Positions 20,358 through 29,572 of a DNA stretch of 64,000 nt are shown here, piece by piece (the first letter of the stretch is position 1; each line of letters begins with the position of its first letter). Made by a program: the position numbers and the translations under genes. The notes beneath the pieces are model-generated. The model worked only from the letters and a program-made list of their open reading frames with translations. It was not told the origin of the DNA and made no database searches. Source of the DNA: JAOPZW01 sp963806015 (GTDB lineage: Bacteria > Actinomycetota > Thermoleophilia > Solirubrobacterales > Solirubrobacteraceae); the NCBI GenBank assembly GCA_963806015.1, contig CAWDWM010000010.1, positions 62,001 through 126,000 of the forward strand, written 5' to 3'.

Positions 20358-21830
20358 TCAGGTCGAGCGCATCCGCTCGGCGTCGATCGCCGCGAAGCCG
20401 ATGGTGTCCCCGGCCACGGTGGCGGCGCCCTGCTCCTTGGCCTGCTCGGCCACCGCGGCGGCCACGGCGGGGGAGACGTCGCGGTTGAAGACCGACGGCA
20501 CGATGTAGTCCTCGCGCAGCTCGGACTCGGGGATGATCCGCGCGATGGCCTGCGCGGCCGCCGTCTTCATCTCCTCGGTGATGGAGCGCGCGCGCACGTC
20601 GAGCGCGCCGCGGAAGATGCCGGGGAAGCACAGGACGTTGTTGATCTGGTTGGGGTAGTCCGAGCGCCCGGTGGCGACGATCCGCGCGTAGCGCGCGGCG
20701 TCCTCGGGCGAGACCTCCGGCGTCGGGTTGGCCATCGCGAAGACCATCGCGTCGTCGTTCATCCGGGCCAGCTCCTCGGCGGGGAAGATGCGCGCGCCCG
20801 AGAGGCCGATGAAGAGGTCGGCGCCGTCGAGCGCGTTGACCGGCGCGCCGGTGAGGGCATCGGGGTTGGTGACCTCCGCGTACCAGCGCTTGACCGCGTT
20901 CATGCTCCCGTCGACGTAGTCCGGGCGCTCGGTCGAGACCAGCCCCTTCGAGTCGGCCCCGAGGATGTCCGACACCCCGGCCTCCATGAGGATCTTGGTC
21001 ACCGCGACCCCGGCGGCGCCGAGGCCGGTGACGAGGACGCGCAGGCTCGCGAGCTCGCGCCCGGTGAGCTTGCAGGCGTTGATCAGCGCCGCGAGGACGA
21101 CGACGGCAGTGCCGTGCTGGTCGTCGTGGAAGACGGGGATGTCGAGTTGCTCCTTCAGGCGGTCCTCGATCTCGAAGCAGCGCGGCGCGGAGATGTCCTC
21201 GAGGTTGATGCCGCCGAAGCCGGGGGCGATGCGCCGCACCGTCTCCACGATCTCGTCGGCGTCCTTGGTGTCCAGGCAGATCGGGAAGGCGTCGACCCCG
21301 GCGAACTCCTTGAACAGCATCGCCTTGCCCTCCATGACCGGCATCGCCGCCTCGGGGCCGATGTCGCCGAGGCCGAGCACCGCCGTGCCGTCGGAGACGA
21401 CGGCCACCGTGTTGCGCTTGATCGTGTACTGAAAGGCCTTGTCGCGGTCCTCGGCGATCGCCATGCAGACGCGCGCCACACCCGGCGTGTAGGCCATCGA
21501 GAGGTCGTCGCGCGTCTTGAGCGGCTGCTTGTTGTGCTGCTCGATCTTGCCCCCGACGTGCAGCAGGAACGTGCGATCGGTGGTGTCGACCACGCGCACG
21601 CCGTCCACGGCGTCGAGGGCGGCGGTGATCGCCTCCCACTGCTCCTGGTCGGCGGCGTCGACCGTGATGTCGCGCAGCAGCTTGTCCTCGGAGACCTCGA
21701 TCAGGTCGACGGCCCCGATCGTCCCGCCCGTCTTGCCGATCGCGCTCGCGACCTGCCCGAGCATGCCCGGGCGATGGGCGATCTCGAGGCGGATGGTCAG
21801 CGAGTACTGCGCGGAGGGCGTGATGCTCAT
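20358..21830 (-). CDS. ACT-domain NAD(P)-dependent malic enzyme
   Basis: A 490-residue malate dehydrogenase (decarboxylating) producing pyruvate and CO2. Residues 1-85 form an ACT domain (YSLTIRLEIAHRPGMLGQVA), a likely amino-acid-binding regulatory module. The rest is a bacterial-type short malic enzyme with MAYTPGVARVC, TIKRNTVAVVSDGTAVLGLG (catalytic region), GGINLEDISAPRCFEIE, HDDQHGTAVV (metal site) and the NAD loop LVTGLGAAGVAVTKIL. There is no phosphotransacetylase-like tail. The ATG at 21830 begins the ACT domain. It is divergent from polA across 45 bp. Cofactor preference cannot be read with certainty. Confidence 0.92.
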   Translation of the reverse strand: MSITPSAQYSLTIRLEIAHRPGMLGQVASAIGKTGGTIGAVDLIEVSEDKLLRDITVDAADQEQWEAITAALDAVDGVRVVDTTDRTFLLHVGGKIEQHNKQPLKTRDDLSMAYTPGVARVCMAIAEDRDKAFQYTIKRNTVAVVSDGTAVLGLGDIGPEAAMPVMEGKAMLFKEFAGVDAFPICLDTKDADEIVETVRRIAPGFGGINLEDISAPRCFEIEDRLKEQLDIPVFHDDQHGTAVVVLAALINACKLTGRELASLRVLVTGLGAAGVAVTKILMEAGVSDILGADSKGLVSTERPDYVDGSMNAVKRWYAEVTNPDALTGAPVNALDGADLFIGLSGARIFPAEELARMNDDAMVFAMANPTPEVSPEDAARYARIVATGRSDYPNQINNVLCFPGIFRGALDVRARSITEEMKTAAAQAIARIIPESELREDYIVPSVFNRDVSPAVAAAVAEQAKEQGAATVAGDTIGFAAIDAERMRST

Positions 21831-21875
21831 GGCCGGAGCATGCCACTGCCCGCGCGGCGTTGTAGCGTGGGGGCC

Positions 21876-24467
21876 GTGGCAGCCAACGGGCACGACGAGC
21901 TCTTCCTGATCGACGGCAACTCCCTCGCCTATCGGGCGTTCTTCGCGCTGCCGGAGTCGATCGCGACCTCCACGGGCTTCCCGACCAACACGATCTTCGG
22001 CTTCGCCTCGATGCTCGTGAAGCTGCTCACCGAGTACGGATCCAAGCCGACGATCGTCGTCTGGGACGCCGGCTCGTCGGGGCGCAAGGAGGTCTCCGCG
22101 GACTACAAGGCCACCCGCCGCTCGCGGCCGGACCTGCTCAAGGAGCAGTGGCCGCACCTCGAGCCGCTGGTCGACGCCTTCGGTTATCGCAACATCGCCG
22201 TCGACGGCTTCGAGGCCGACGACGTGATCGCCACCATCGCCGATCGCGCGCGCGACGCCGGCGTGCCCGTGATGGTCGTCACCGGCGACCGCGACGCCTT
22301 CCAGATCATCGACCCCGAGTCGCGCGTGAAGGTGATGGCCACCGGGCGCGGGATCACCGACACCAAGATCTACGACCACCAGGCGGTCATCGATCGCTAC
22401 GGCATCGCCCCCGAGCTGATCCCCGACTTCTACGGCCTGAAGGGCGACACCTCCGACAACATCCCCGGCGTCCCGGGCATCGGGGACAAGACCGCCGCCG
22501 AGCTGCTGCAGCGCTTCGGCTCGCTGGAGGAGGTCCTCGGCCACATCGACGACATCTCGGGCGCCAAGCGCAAGGAGAATCTCGCCGCGCACGCCGACAA
22601 CGCGCGGCTGTCGAAGGTGCTGGCGACGATCAAGCTCGACGTCCCGGTCGAGGTCGACCCCGTGGCCGAGGCGGCGCGCGAGCCCGATCGCTCGCGCCTG
22701 CGCGAGGTCTTCCGCGAGTTCGAGCTGCGCGCGCCGCTGGCGCGCCTGGAGGAGGCCTTCGGCGAGGGCGACGACGCCGCGCCCGCACCCGTCGCGGAGG
22801 TCACGGTCAAGGCGAGGGTCCGTGCCGGGTCGCTGGCCGACGTGGCCGGCTTCGAGCGCGGCAAGGAGGTCACCATCGCGGTCGTCGCCCCGGAGACACC
22901 AGAGGGCCAGCTCGTGCCGACCGACACCCACTGGCGCTTCGGCGTGGCGGCCGGCGAGCACGTGCTGGTCGGCGCCTGCGACGGCCCCGAAGCGCTCGTC
23001 GCCGCGCTCGGCGACCGGCCCGTCGTGGCCCATGACGCCAAGGAACTGGGCGTCGTGCCACCCGGCCTGACCCACGACACCGTCCTGGCCGCCTATCTGC
23101 TCGAGCCCGCGCGCAGGGGCTTCCCGTTCCGCGAGATCTGCGAGGAGCGCGGCCTGGCCTCCGACGTCGGCGACCCCGCGGGCGCCGACGCCGTCGTCCT
23201 GCAGGCGCTCGCCGCCTGGCAGCGCGAGCAGCTCGCCGACCGCGGGCTGGAATCGCTCATGGCCGAGGTCGAGCTGCCCCTGGTCAGGGTGCTGCGCGAC
23301 ATGGAGGTCGCGGGCGTGCGCCTGAATCGCGATCGCCTGGCCGAGGTCGACAAGCGCGTGCGCGAGGAGATCCACGGCCTCGAGCGCGAGATCTGGACGC
23401 TGGCCGGCGAGGAGTTCGTCATCGCCTCACCGCAGCAGCTCGGCGCCGTGCTCTTCGAGAAGCTCGGGCTGTCGCGCAAGCGCCGCGGCAAGACCGGCTT
23501 CTCCACCGATGCCCGCGTGCTGCAGGCGATCCGCGGCGAGCACGAGATCGTGCCCAAGATCGAGCGCTGGCGCGAGCTCAACCAGATCCTCAAGACCTAT
23601 CTCGACGTGCTGCCCCAGCTCACCGACACCGAGTCGCGCGTGCACACGACGTTCGTGCAGGCGGCGGCGACCACCGGCCGGCTGGCCTCGACGAACCCCA
23701 ACATGCAGAACGTCCCGGTGCGCACGGAGCTCGGCCGCGAGATCCGCGGCTGCTTCGAGGCCGCCCCCGGCAGCGTGCTGATCTCGGCCGACTACTCGCA
23801 GGTCGAGCTGCGCGTGCTCGCCAACATCGCCGACGAGCCGGTGCTCAAGGAGATCTTCGTCCGCGGCGAGGACGTCCACACCGCCACGGGCTCGGTCGTG
23901 TTCGGCAAGGACCCCGGTGAGCTGACGCCGATGGACCGCTCGAAGTCCAAGATGATCAACTACGGGATCGTCTATGGCCTGAGCGACTACGGCCTCGCCG
24001 ACCGCCTGAACATCCCGCGCGAGGAGGCCAAGGCCTTCATCGACGCCTACCTCGAGCGCTTCCCCCGCGTGGCCGAGTTCATCCGCACGACGATCGAGTC
24101 GGCCCGCGAGCAGGGCCACGTGACGACGCTGTTCGGCCGGCGCCGGCAGATCCCGGAGCTGCGCGCGCGCAACTGGCAGGTCCGCTCGCTGGGCGAGCGC
24201 CTGGCCGTCAACACGGTCATCCAGGGCACCGCGGCCGACGTCATGAAGCTGGCCATGATCCGCGTGCACCGCGCGCTGGCCGAGAGCGCCATGAAGACGC
24301 GCATGATCCTCACCATCCACGACGAGCTGCTCTTCGAGGGCCCGCCCGAGGAGGCGGACGCCGTCAAGCAGCTCGTCGAGCGCGAGATGATCGCGCCGTG
24401 GGAGGACCGGACGCCGCCGCTCGCGGTCGACGCCGGCGTGGGCCAGACCTGGCTCGAGGCGAAGTAG
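21876..24467 (+). CDS. polA: DNA polymerase I
   Basis: An 863-residue family A polymerase for repair and Okazaki maturation. The 5' nuclease domain (about 1-290) starts LFLIDGNSLAYRAFFALP and holds the flap-nuclease acidic residues and the helix-hairpin-helix GVPGIGDKTAAELL. The middle domain lacks the DxE and other 3'-5' exonuclease motifs, so proofreading should be absent. The polymerase domain has motif A SADYSQVELRVLA (Asp639), the O-helix RSKSKMINYGIVYGLSDYG with Tyr696 at the Phe/Tyr sugar-discrimination site, and motif C TIHDELLFE (Asp816-Glu817). The start is a GTG. polA near rpsA and coaE is a common actinobacterial arrangement. Confidence 0.96.
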   Translation: MAANGHDELFLIDGNSLAYRAFFALPESIATSTGFPTNTIFGFASMLVKLLTEYGSKPTIVVWDAGSSGRKEVSADYKATRRSRPDLLKEQWPHLEPLVDAFGYRNIAVDGFEADDVIATIADRARDAGVPVMVVTGDRDAFQIIDPESRVKVMATGRGITDTKIYDHQAVIDRYGIAPELIPDFYGLKGDTSDNIPGVPGIGDKTAAELLQRFGSLEEVLGHIDDISGAKRKENLAAHADNARLSKVLATIKLDVPVEVDPVAEAAREPDRSRLREVFREFELRAPLARLEEAFGEGDDAAPAPVAEVTVKARVRAGSLADVAGFERGKEVTIAVVAPETPEGQLVPTDTHWRFGVAAGEHVLVGACDGPEALVAALGDRPVVAHDAKELGVVPPGLTHDTVLAAYLLEPARRGFPFREICEERGLASDVGDPAGADAVVLQALAAWQREQLADRGLESLMAEVELPLVRVLRDMEVAGVRLNRDRLAEVDKRVREEIHGLEREIWTLAGEEFVIASPQQLGAVLFEKLGLSRKRRGKTGFSTDARVLQAIRGEHEIVPKIERWRELNQILKTYLDVLPQLTDTESRVHTTFVQAAATTGRLASTNPNMQNVPVRTELGREIRGCFEAAPGSVLISADYSQVELRVLANIADEPVLKEIFVRGEDVHTATGSVVFGKDPGELTPMDRSKSKMINYGIVYGLSDYGLADRLNIPREEAKAFIDAYLERFPRVAEFIRTTIESAREQGHVTTLFGRRRQIPELRARNWQVRSLGERLAVNTVIQGTAADVMKLAMIRVHRALAESAMKTRMILTIHDELLFEGPPEEADAVKQLVEREMIAPWEDRTPPLAVDAGVGQTWLEAK

Positions 24468-24486
24468 CCGCTGCGCACGCGGGCGT

Positions 24487-24532
24487 CGAACGTCGGTCCT
24501 ACCCCCTGCAGAGGTGGGAAGACCGACGTTCG
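24487..24532. repeat. Bipartite palindromic repeat, copy B
   Basis: The outer arms CGAACGTCGGT and ACCGACGTTCG pair perfectly. The inner arms CCCCCT and AGGTGG pair with one mismatch. The three 4-nt spacers fall exactly where they do in the copy at 9.06 kb. It lies between the convergent polA and chemoreceptor genes, filling most of that spacer, as expected of a bidirectional terminator-like dispersed element. Confidence 0.78.
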
Positions 24533-24549
24533 GCCGGCCCGCAGCGCGG

Positions 24550-26784
24550 CTAGCTCAGGCGGAAGGTGCCGACGAGCGCCTCGAGCTCGTCGGCGGTGCT
24601 GGCCAGCTCACTGGCCGACGCGGTGATCTGCTGCGTGGCGGCGCTCGTCTGCTGCGTGGAGGCCGAGACCTGGTCGGTCGACGCCGACGAGCGCTCGGCC
24701 ACCTCGGCGACGGTCTCGATGTCGCTGGCGACGCGGTCGCTGCCGTCGGCCACCCCGTCGATGGCCGCGGCGATCTGGGCCACGCGCTCGGCCATCTCGT
24801 CGACGGCGACGTCGATGCGCTCGAAGGACGCGCGTGCGGCCTCGACCGCGGCAACGCCCTGCTCGCCGACCTCGTTGCCGGCGGCGACGGCCTCGATCGC
24901 GCGGCGCGTCTGCGCCTGGACCTCGTCGACCAGGGCGCCGACGGCGGCGGTGGCGCGGCTGGACTCCTCGGCGAGCTTGCGCACCTCGTCGGCGACGACG
25001 GCGAAGCCGCGCCCGTGCTCGCCCGCCCGCGCGGCCTCGATGGCCGCGTTGAGGGCCAGAAGGTTGGTCTGCTTGGCGATGCCGGTGATGGTGTCGACGA
25101 TCGTGCCGATCTCCTCGGACTTGGCGCCGAGCTCACGGATGGTCTCCGTCGCGCGCCCGGAGGTCGCGCGCAGCCCGCGCATCGCGTGCGACGCGGCCGA
25201 GACGGTGGCCGCGCCCTCGCGGGCGAGCGCGCGGGTCTCCTCGGCGCTGCGCTGCGTGGCCGTCACCTGGTCGGCCGACGCCCGTGAGGCGCCCGCCATC
25301 TCCCCGGCCAATGAGCGCGTGCGCTCGACGGCCGCGACCTGCTCGCGCGCGCCGTGCGACATGCCCTCCATCGCGGTGGCGATCTCCTCGACGGCGCGGC
25401 CGGCCTCCCCCGAGGTCGCGGCCATCTGCTGCGAGGCGGCGCCCAGGCGCGTGGCGGAGCCCGACAGCCGGCCGACCAGCGAGCGCAGCTGGGCCGCCAT
25501 CGTGGCGAAGGCGGTGCCGAAGACGTCGCGCTCGGAGCGCGGGGTGGGCTGCACCGTCAGGTCGCCGCGGGCGATGCGCCCGGCGGCATCGGCGGCTTCG
25601 CGCAGATAGGCCACCATGCGCTCGAAGGCCTGCGCGAGCGCCCCGATCTCGTCGCGGCTGCGCACGCCGAGGTCGTGGTCGAGATCGCCTTCGGCGATGG
25701 CGTCGGCGGTGACCAGCAGGCGGCGCACCGAGCGCGTCATGGCGCTGAAGAAGGCCAGGAAGAGGTAGGCGGCGAGCACGACGCCGAGGCCGACGACGAC
25801 GAAGGCGCGGCGTGCGACGGCGCGCTGGTGGTCGACGCGGACGGCGAGCAGGCGGTCCAGCGCGGGGGCGAGCTGGCCCTGCAGGGCCCCGGCGCCGGCG
25901 ATCGCGTCCTTGCCGAAGAGCGTCGCCGCCGTCCCGTCGGGTCCGCGGTTGACGGCCCGCGTGAGCTCGAGGCTGAGCTCGGCGCTCGAGCCGGAGATCA
26001 GGGCCACGGGCCCATTGAGGGTCTTCTGCAGCTGGGGGTCCGCCGTGTCCGCGTAGGCGGTCTTCATACCCGAGCGGACGCTGTCCACGGCGCTCTCCAT
26101 CACGCCCTGATCGACGGCGAGGGCGATGCGCTGGGCCTCGGTGCTGTGCCCGGACTCGACCATCGCGACCTCGCGGCTGGTCACCCGCCCGGCCGTGTCC
26201 AGCGCGAGTGGGACCTTGTTGACCAGCGCGTCCGTCACATACGCGGAGTCGAGGTCGGGGTCGAGGATGAGATTCGACGCGTTCCCGGCCTGGACGATGA
26301 GCTCGCGCGTGGCGGCGGTGAGCCGACCGTAGGCGGCGAGGGTCGCGGCCGCATCGGTCGGCTGCGCGCCCACGGTGGCGCGGATCGAGGTCTGCAGGCG
26401 CTTCCACAGCTTGTCGGTGCCGAGTCCGGGGCCCTGGCGGCGGTCGACGGCGTCGAGCGCGGCGGCCGCGGCGGCGACGCTCTTGCGCGCGGCGGGCAGT
26501 CCGCTGGTGGCGGTCGCGTCGCCGGCGGCCGAGCGGACGGCCAGCGCGCGGGCGTCGGCCAGCTCGGTCAGCAGCCGGCCGGCGGGCGCGATCTCGGCGA
26601 CGCCGACGCGCTCCTTCGTGCTGAAGGCGATCGAGTCGTTCTGCTGGGCGCGGAACTGCCAGGTCGCGTACAGCGCCGGGGCGATGAGCACGAGCGCGAT
26701 GAGCACGAGCTTGTGCGCCAGGCGCAGGCGATCGAGCACCGCCACGGCCGGGCGCAGGAGCAGGGTTGAGAGCGAGCGCACCAC
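24550..26784 (-). CDS. Methyl-accepting chemotaxis protein
   Basis: A 744-residue transmembrane chemoreceptor. TM1 is at about residues 26-46. An extracytoplasmic, mostly helical sensor of about 280 residues follows, then TM2 at about 327-350 (AFVVVGLGVVLAAYLFLAFF). A HAMP domain and a second HAMP-like stretch (IARGDLTVQPT) lead to a signalling domain whose hairpin tip QTNLLALNAAIEAARAGEHG near residue 590 binds CheA/CheW. The start is one of two adjacent GTG codons; an out-of-frame ATG overlaps. No other chemotaxis or flagellar genes are in the window. The ligand is unknown. Confidence 0.9.
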   Translation of the reverse strand: MVRSLSTLLLRPAVAVLDRLRLAHKLVLIALVLIAPALYATWQFRAQQNDSIAFSTKERVGVAEIAPAGRLLTELADARALAVRSAAGDATATSGLPAARKSVAAAAAALDAVDRRQGPGLGTDKLWKRLQTSIRATVGAQPTDAAATLAAYGRLTAATRELIVQAGNASNLILDPDLDSAYVTDALVNKVPLALDTAGRVTSREVAMVESGHSTEAQRIALAVDQGVMESAVDSVRSGMKTAYADTADPQLQKTLNGPVALISGSSAELSLELTRAVNRGPDGTAATLFGKDAIAGAGALQGQLAPALDRLLAVRVDHQRAVARRAFVVVGLGVVLAAYLFLAFFSAMTRSVRRLLVTADAIAEGDLDHDLGVRSRDEIGALAQAFERMVAYLREAADAAGRIARGDLTVQPTPRSERDVFGTAFATMAAQLRSLVGRLSGSATRLGAASQQMAATSGEAGRAVEEIATAMEGMSHGAREQVAAVERTRSLAGEMAGASRASADQVTATQRSAEETRALAREGAATVSAASHAMRGLRATSGRATETIRELGAKSEEIGTIVDTITGIAKQTNLLALNAAIEAARAGEHGRGFAVVADEVRKLAEESSRATAAVGALVDEVQAQTRRAIEAVAAGNEVGEQGVAAVEAARASFERIDVAVDEMAERVAQIAAAIDGVADGSDRVASDIETVAEVAERSSASTDQVSASTQQTSAATQQITASASELASTADELEALVGTFRLS

Positions 26785-26816
26785 ATAACGGGTGGTCGGT
26801 CCGCCCGGCGCCGGCT

Positions 26817-27932
26817 TTAGGCCGGCACGGAGGGGCGGGAGACGAACTCCGGCGGCGCGATCTCGAGGTAGTGGCTGAAGGACCAGTCGACGAAGGATTG
26901 GCGGTCCATCACCTGCAGCGCGCTCGTCATGGCGGGGTAGGGGTTCAGCCGGCCCACCCAGCGCTGCACGCGCAGCAGCCACGTGAACGCCCAGCGGTGC
27001 TCCTCGCAGAAGTCCGCGTAGCGCGTCAGGGCCTGCGCGCGCGTCTGGCGGCCGTCGAGGACGAGCCGCAGCTCGCGCCCGCACGCGAGGCCGAAGTACA
27101 GCGCAGTGCGAATCCCCTCGGCGGTGGTCGGCAGGCAGTGCCCGGCGCTGTCGCCGACGAAGAAGACGCCGTCCTCGACCGGCGCGCGCATCTGGTGGGG
27201 GATCCAGTTGCCCTGGTAGCGCACGGCCGGGACGTCGAGATCGCCCGCCAGGCGCACCGTCGGCTCCTTGACGTGGTCGCGCGGCTCGAAGGAGCCGACA
27301 CCCACGCGCAGCTCCCCGCTCGCCGGGAAGCTCCAGGAGTAGCCCGCGCGCACGTAGGCGGGGTCGAGCCACAGCTCGAGATCGTTGCCGGAGGCGTGGG
27401 GGTGCACCTCCAGCCCGCGCGAGAGGCGGGCGTCGGGCGGCTGGATGGGCTGCGGCGCGTTGGAGAGCACCCGCCGCCACCCCAGCCCGTCGACGATCAG
27501 CGGCGCCGTGAGGTCGCCGCGGTCCGTGTGCAGGGTGAACCCCGTCCGTCCGTCGACCTTGGCGGTGTCGAACTCGACGTCGGGCGCCTGCGCGCGCAGC
27601 AGGGCGCACAGCTCGGGGTAGTCGAAGGTCGAGAACGTCCACGGCAGCGTCCAGCGGAAGGTCTTCGAGGGCGTGTGGATGACGAGGTCGCTGAACGTCT
27701 GGCGCACCGAGCCCTCGAGCCCGAGGGCGTGCAGCCACTCGGTGGGCGCCGCACACGCGCTGGTCTGGCGCTCGCCGACCTCGTAACGGTCGAGCATGAG
27801 CACGCGGGCGCCGGATCCCGCCAGCTCGCGGCAGACGGCCAGCCCGGCGAAGCTCGCACCGCACACGATCACGTCCCAATCGGCGTGCAGAGGGGTGCGC
27901 TCGGCACCCCGTTTGGTGGCTCGAACCGGCAT
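26817..27932 (-). CDS. Geranylgeranyl reductase family flavoprotein, second paralogue
   Basis: A 371-residue FAD oxidoreductase closely related to the one beside the phytoene-synthase-like gene. It shares VIVCGASFAGLAVCRELAG, the SACAAPT segment, VRYQGNWIPHQ and GDSAGHCLPTTAEGIRTALY. It has about 15 extra N-terminal residues (MPVRATKRGAERTPLHADW) and a different C-terminal region. It stands alone, divergent from rpsA, with no isoprenoid gene nearby. The two copies probably arose by duplication and may act on different prenyl chains, such as a carotenoid or sterol precursor versus menaquinone or lipid chains. Confidence 0.8.
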   Translation of the reverse strand: MPVRATKRGAERTPLHADWDVIVCGASFAGLAVCRELAGSGARVLMLDRYEVGERQTSACAAPTEWLHALGLEGSVRQTFSDLVIHTPSKTFRWTLPWTFSTFDYPELCALLRAQAPDVEFDTAKVDGRTGFTLHTDRGDLTAPLIVDGLGWRRVLSNAPQPIQPPDARLSRGLEVHPHASGNDLELWLDPAYVRAGYSWSFPASGELRVGVGSFEPRDHVKEPTVRLAGDLDVPAVRYQGNWIPHQMRAPVEDGVFFVGDSAGHCLPTTAEGIRTALYFGLACGRELRLVLDGRQTRAQALTRYADFCEEHRWAFTWLLRVQRWVGRLNPYPAMTSALQVMDRQSFVDWSFSHYLEIAPPEFVSRPSVPA

Positions 27933-27991
27933 CGGGGCAGGGGATTCTAGGAACTCGCCCCATGCTGGCCTGCGCTACCCTACGCCGTCAC

Positions 27992-29395
27992 ATGACCCAG
28001 ACCCTCAACCCCCCGACCGCGGACGCCAAGGTCGTCGAAGGTAGCGACGGCCTGCTGCTCGAAATCGACGGACAGATCGTCCCGAACTATGACGCCACCT
28101 TCGCCCCCTTCGAGGAGGGCGAGGTCGTTTCCGGCCGTGTCGTGCGCATCGACAACGACGAGGTCCTCGTCGACATCGGCTACAAGAGCGAGGGGGTCAT
28201 CCCCTCCAACGAACTTTCGATTCGCAAGAACGTCGACCCGCACGACGAGGTCGAGCTCGGCGAGGAGGTCGACGCGCTGGTCCTCACCAAGGAGGACCAG
28301 GACGGCCGCCTCATCATGTCCAAGAAGCGCGCCCGCTTCGAGAAGGCGTGGCGGCGCATCGAGGCAGCGGCCGAGTCCGGCGATCCTGTCGAGGGCACCG
28401 TCATCGAGGTGGTCAAGGGCGGCCTCATCATCGATCTCGGGGTGCGCGGCTTCCTGCCCGCCTCGCTGGTCGACATCCGCCGGGTACCGAACCTCGACGA
28501 GTACATGGGCACGAAGATCGAGACCAAGGTCATCGAGCTCAACCGCTCGCGCAACAACGTCGTCCTCAGCCGCCGCGCCGTGCTCGAGGAGGAGCGCAAG
28601 GAGCAGCGCCAGGAGATCCTCGACCAGCTGCAGCCCGGCATGATCGTCGAGGGCCAGATCTCGAACATCGTCGACTTCGGCGCCTTCGTCGACCTCAACG
28701 GCATCGACGGCCTCATCCACATCTCCGAGCTCTCGTGGTCGCACGTCAACCACCCGAGCGAGGTCATCAACATCGGCGACACCGTGCAGGTCAAGGTGCT
28801 CGACATCGACCGCGACCGCCAGCGCATCTCCCTGGGCCTCAAGCAGACCCAGGAGGATCCGTGGCAGCGCGTCGTCGACACCTACAACGTGGGCGACGAG
28901 CTCGAGGGGACCGTCACCAAGGTCGTCACCTTCGGCGCCTTCGTCGAGATCCTCGACGGCGTCGAGGGCCTCGTGCACATCTCCGAGCTGGCCAACCACC
29001 ACGTGGAGAACCCGCGCGAGGTCGTCCAGCCCGGCGACGACGTCAAGGTCCGCATCCTCGAGATCGACACCGAGCGCCGCCGGCTGTCGCTGTCGGTCAA
29101 GCGCGTCGAGGGCCAGATCCTCCCGTCGCGCATCCCCGAGGGCCCGCAGGCCGTGTCCGAGGGCGCCGGCGACCTCGACGACCTCCCCGATCTCGCCCTG
29201 AGCGACGACGTCTTCGCGGGCGCCCCGCCGGAGCCGGTGGCGGCAGAGGAGCCCGCAGCCGCCGCGCCGGTCGCCGAGCCCGAGGCGCCGGCGGCGGAGC
29301 CCGAGGCGGCCGCAGCGCCCGAGGCACCGGTGGCGGAGCCGAGCCGAGCCCGAGGCGGCCGTGGCCGAGCCCGAGGCAGTTGTGGCCGAGCCTGA
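27992..29395 (+). CDS. rpsA: 30S ribosomal protein S1, tail in altered frame
   Basis: The four-S1-domain form usual in actinobacteria: S1 repeats at about residues 40-110, 128-195, 213-283 and 298-368, the last two with the RNA-binding pattern GAFVDL...GLIHISELS and GAFVEIL...GLVHISELA. It binds mRNA for initiation. The ATG at 27992 is preferred, with 27962 as an alternative that adds ten residues. After residue 400 comes a Pro/Glu/Ala tail (AEPEAPAAEPEAA). At about 29345 this frame departs into an Arg/Gly-rich end (SRARGGRGRARGSCGRA) and stops, while the repeat continues in another frame to 29552. The four essential domains are unaffected. Confidence 0.93.
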   Translation: MTQTLNPPTADAKVVEGSDGLLLEIDGQIVPNYDATFAPFEEGEVVSGRVVRIDNDEVLVDIGYKSEGVIPSNELSIRKNVDPHDEVELGEEVDALVLTKEDQDGRLIMSKKRARFEKAWRRIEAAAESGDPVEGTVIEVVKGGLIIDLGVRGFLPASLVDIRRVPNLDEYMGTKIETKVIELNRSRNNVVLSRRAVLEEERKEQRQEILDQLQPGMIVEGQISNIVDFGAFVDLNGIDGLIHISELSWSHVNHPSEVINIGDTVQVKVLDIDRDRQRISLGLKQTQEDPWQRVVDTYNVGDELEGTVTKVVTFGAFVEILDGVEGLVHISELANHHVENPREVVQPGDDVKVRILEIDTERRRLSLSVKRVEGQILPSRIPEGPQAVSEGAGDLDDLPDLALSDDVFAGAPPEPVAAEEPAAAAPVAEPEAPAAEPEAAAAPEAPVAEPSRARGGRGRARGSCGRA

Positions 29396-29552
29396 GGCGC
29401 CGGCGGCGGAGCCCGAGGCAGCGGCGACCGAGCCCGAGGCAGCGGCGGCGGAGCCCGAGGCCCCGGCGGCCGAGCCTGAGGCCCCGGCGGCCGAGCCCGA
29501 GGCTCCGGCAGCGGAGCCCGAGGCGGCCGCCGCGGTGGACGAGGAGGCCTGA
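29346..29552 (+). other. Out-of-frame continuation of the S1 Pro-Glu-Ala tail
   Basis: In the frame one step away from the annotated S1 end, about 65 codons read as perfect repeats of the type AAEPEAP, then AAAAVDEEA and a TGA directly before coaE. The codon pattern (GCC GAG CCC GAG) is the same as in the in-frame part of the tail. So this is the original S1 C-terminus displaced by a one- or two-base change near 29345, or a sequence error in the repeat. Confidence 0.75.
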
Positions 29553-29572
29553 GCCCGCGCAGTGCAGCCCGC

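Noticed and set aside
24550..27963. A single very long reverse-strand frame running through the chemoreceptor and on past the flavoprotein gene.
   Set aside because: The upstream half has no domain features and overlaps the clearly coding flavoprotein in another frame. Only the part from about 26784 downward has chemoreceptor features.
29230..29550. A tandem-repeat or CRISPR-like array near the end of rpsA.
   Set aside because: The periodicity is at codon level (Ala-Glu-Pro-Glu-Ala) with no unique spacers; it is the low-complexity S1 tail.
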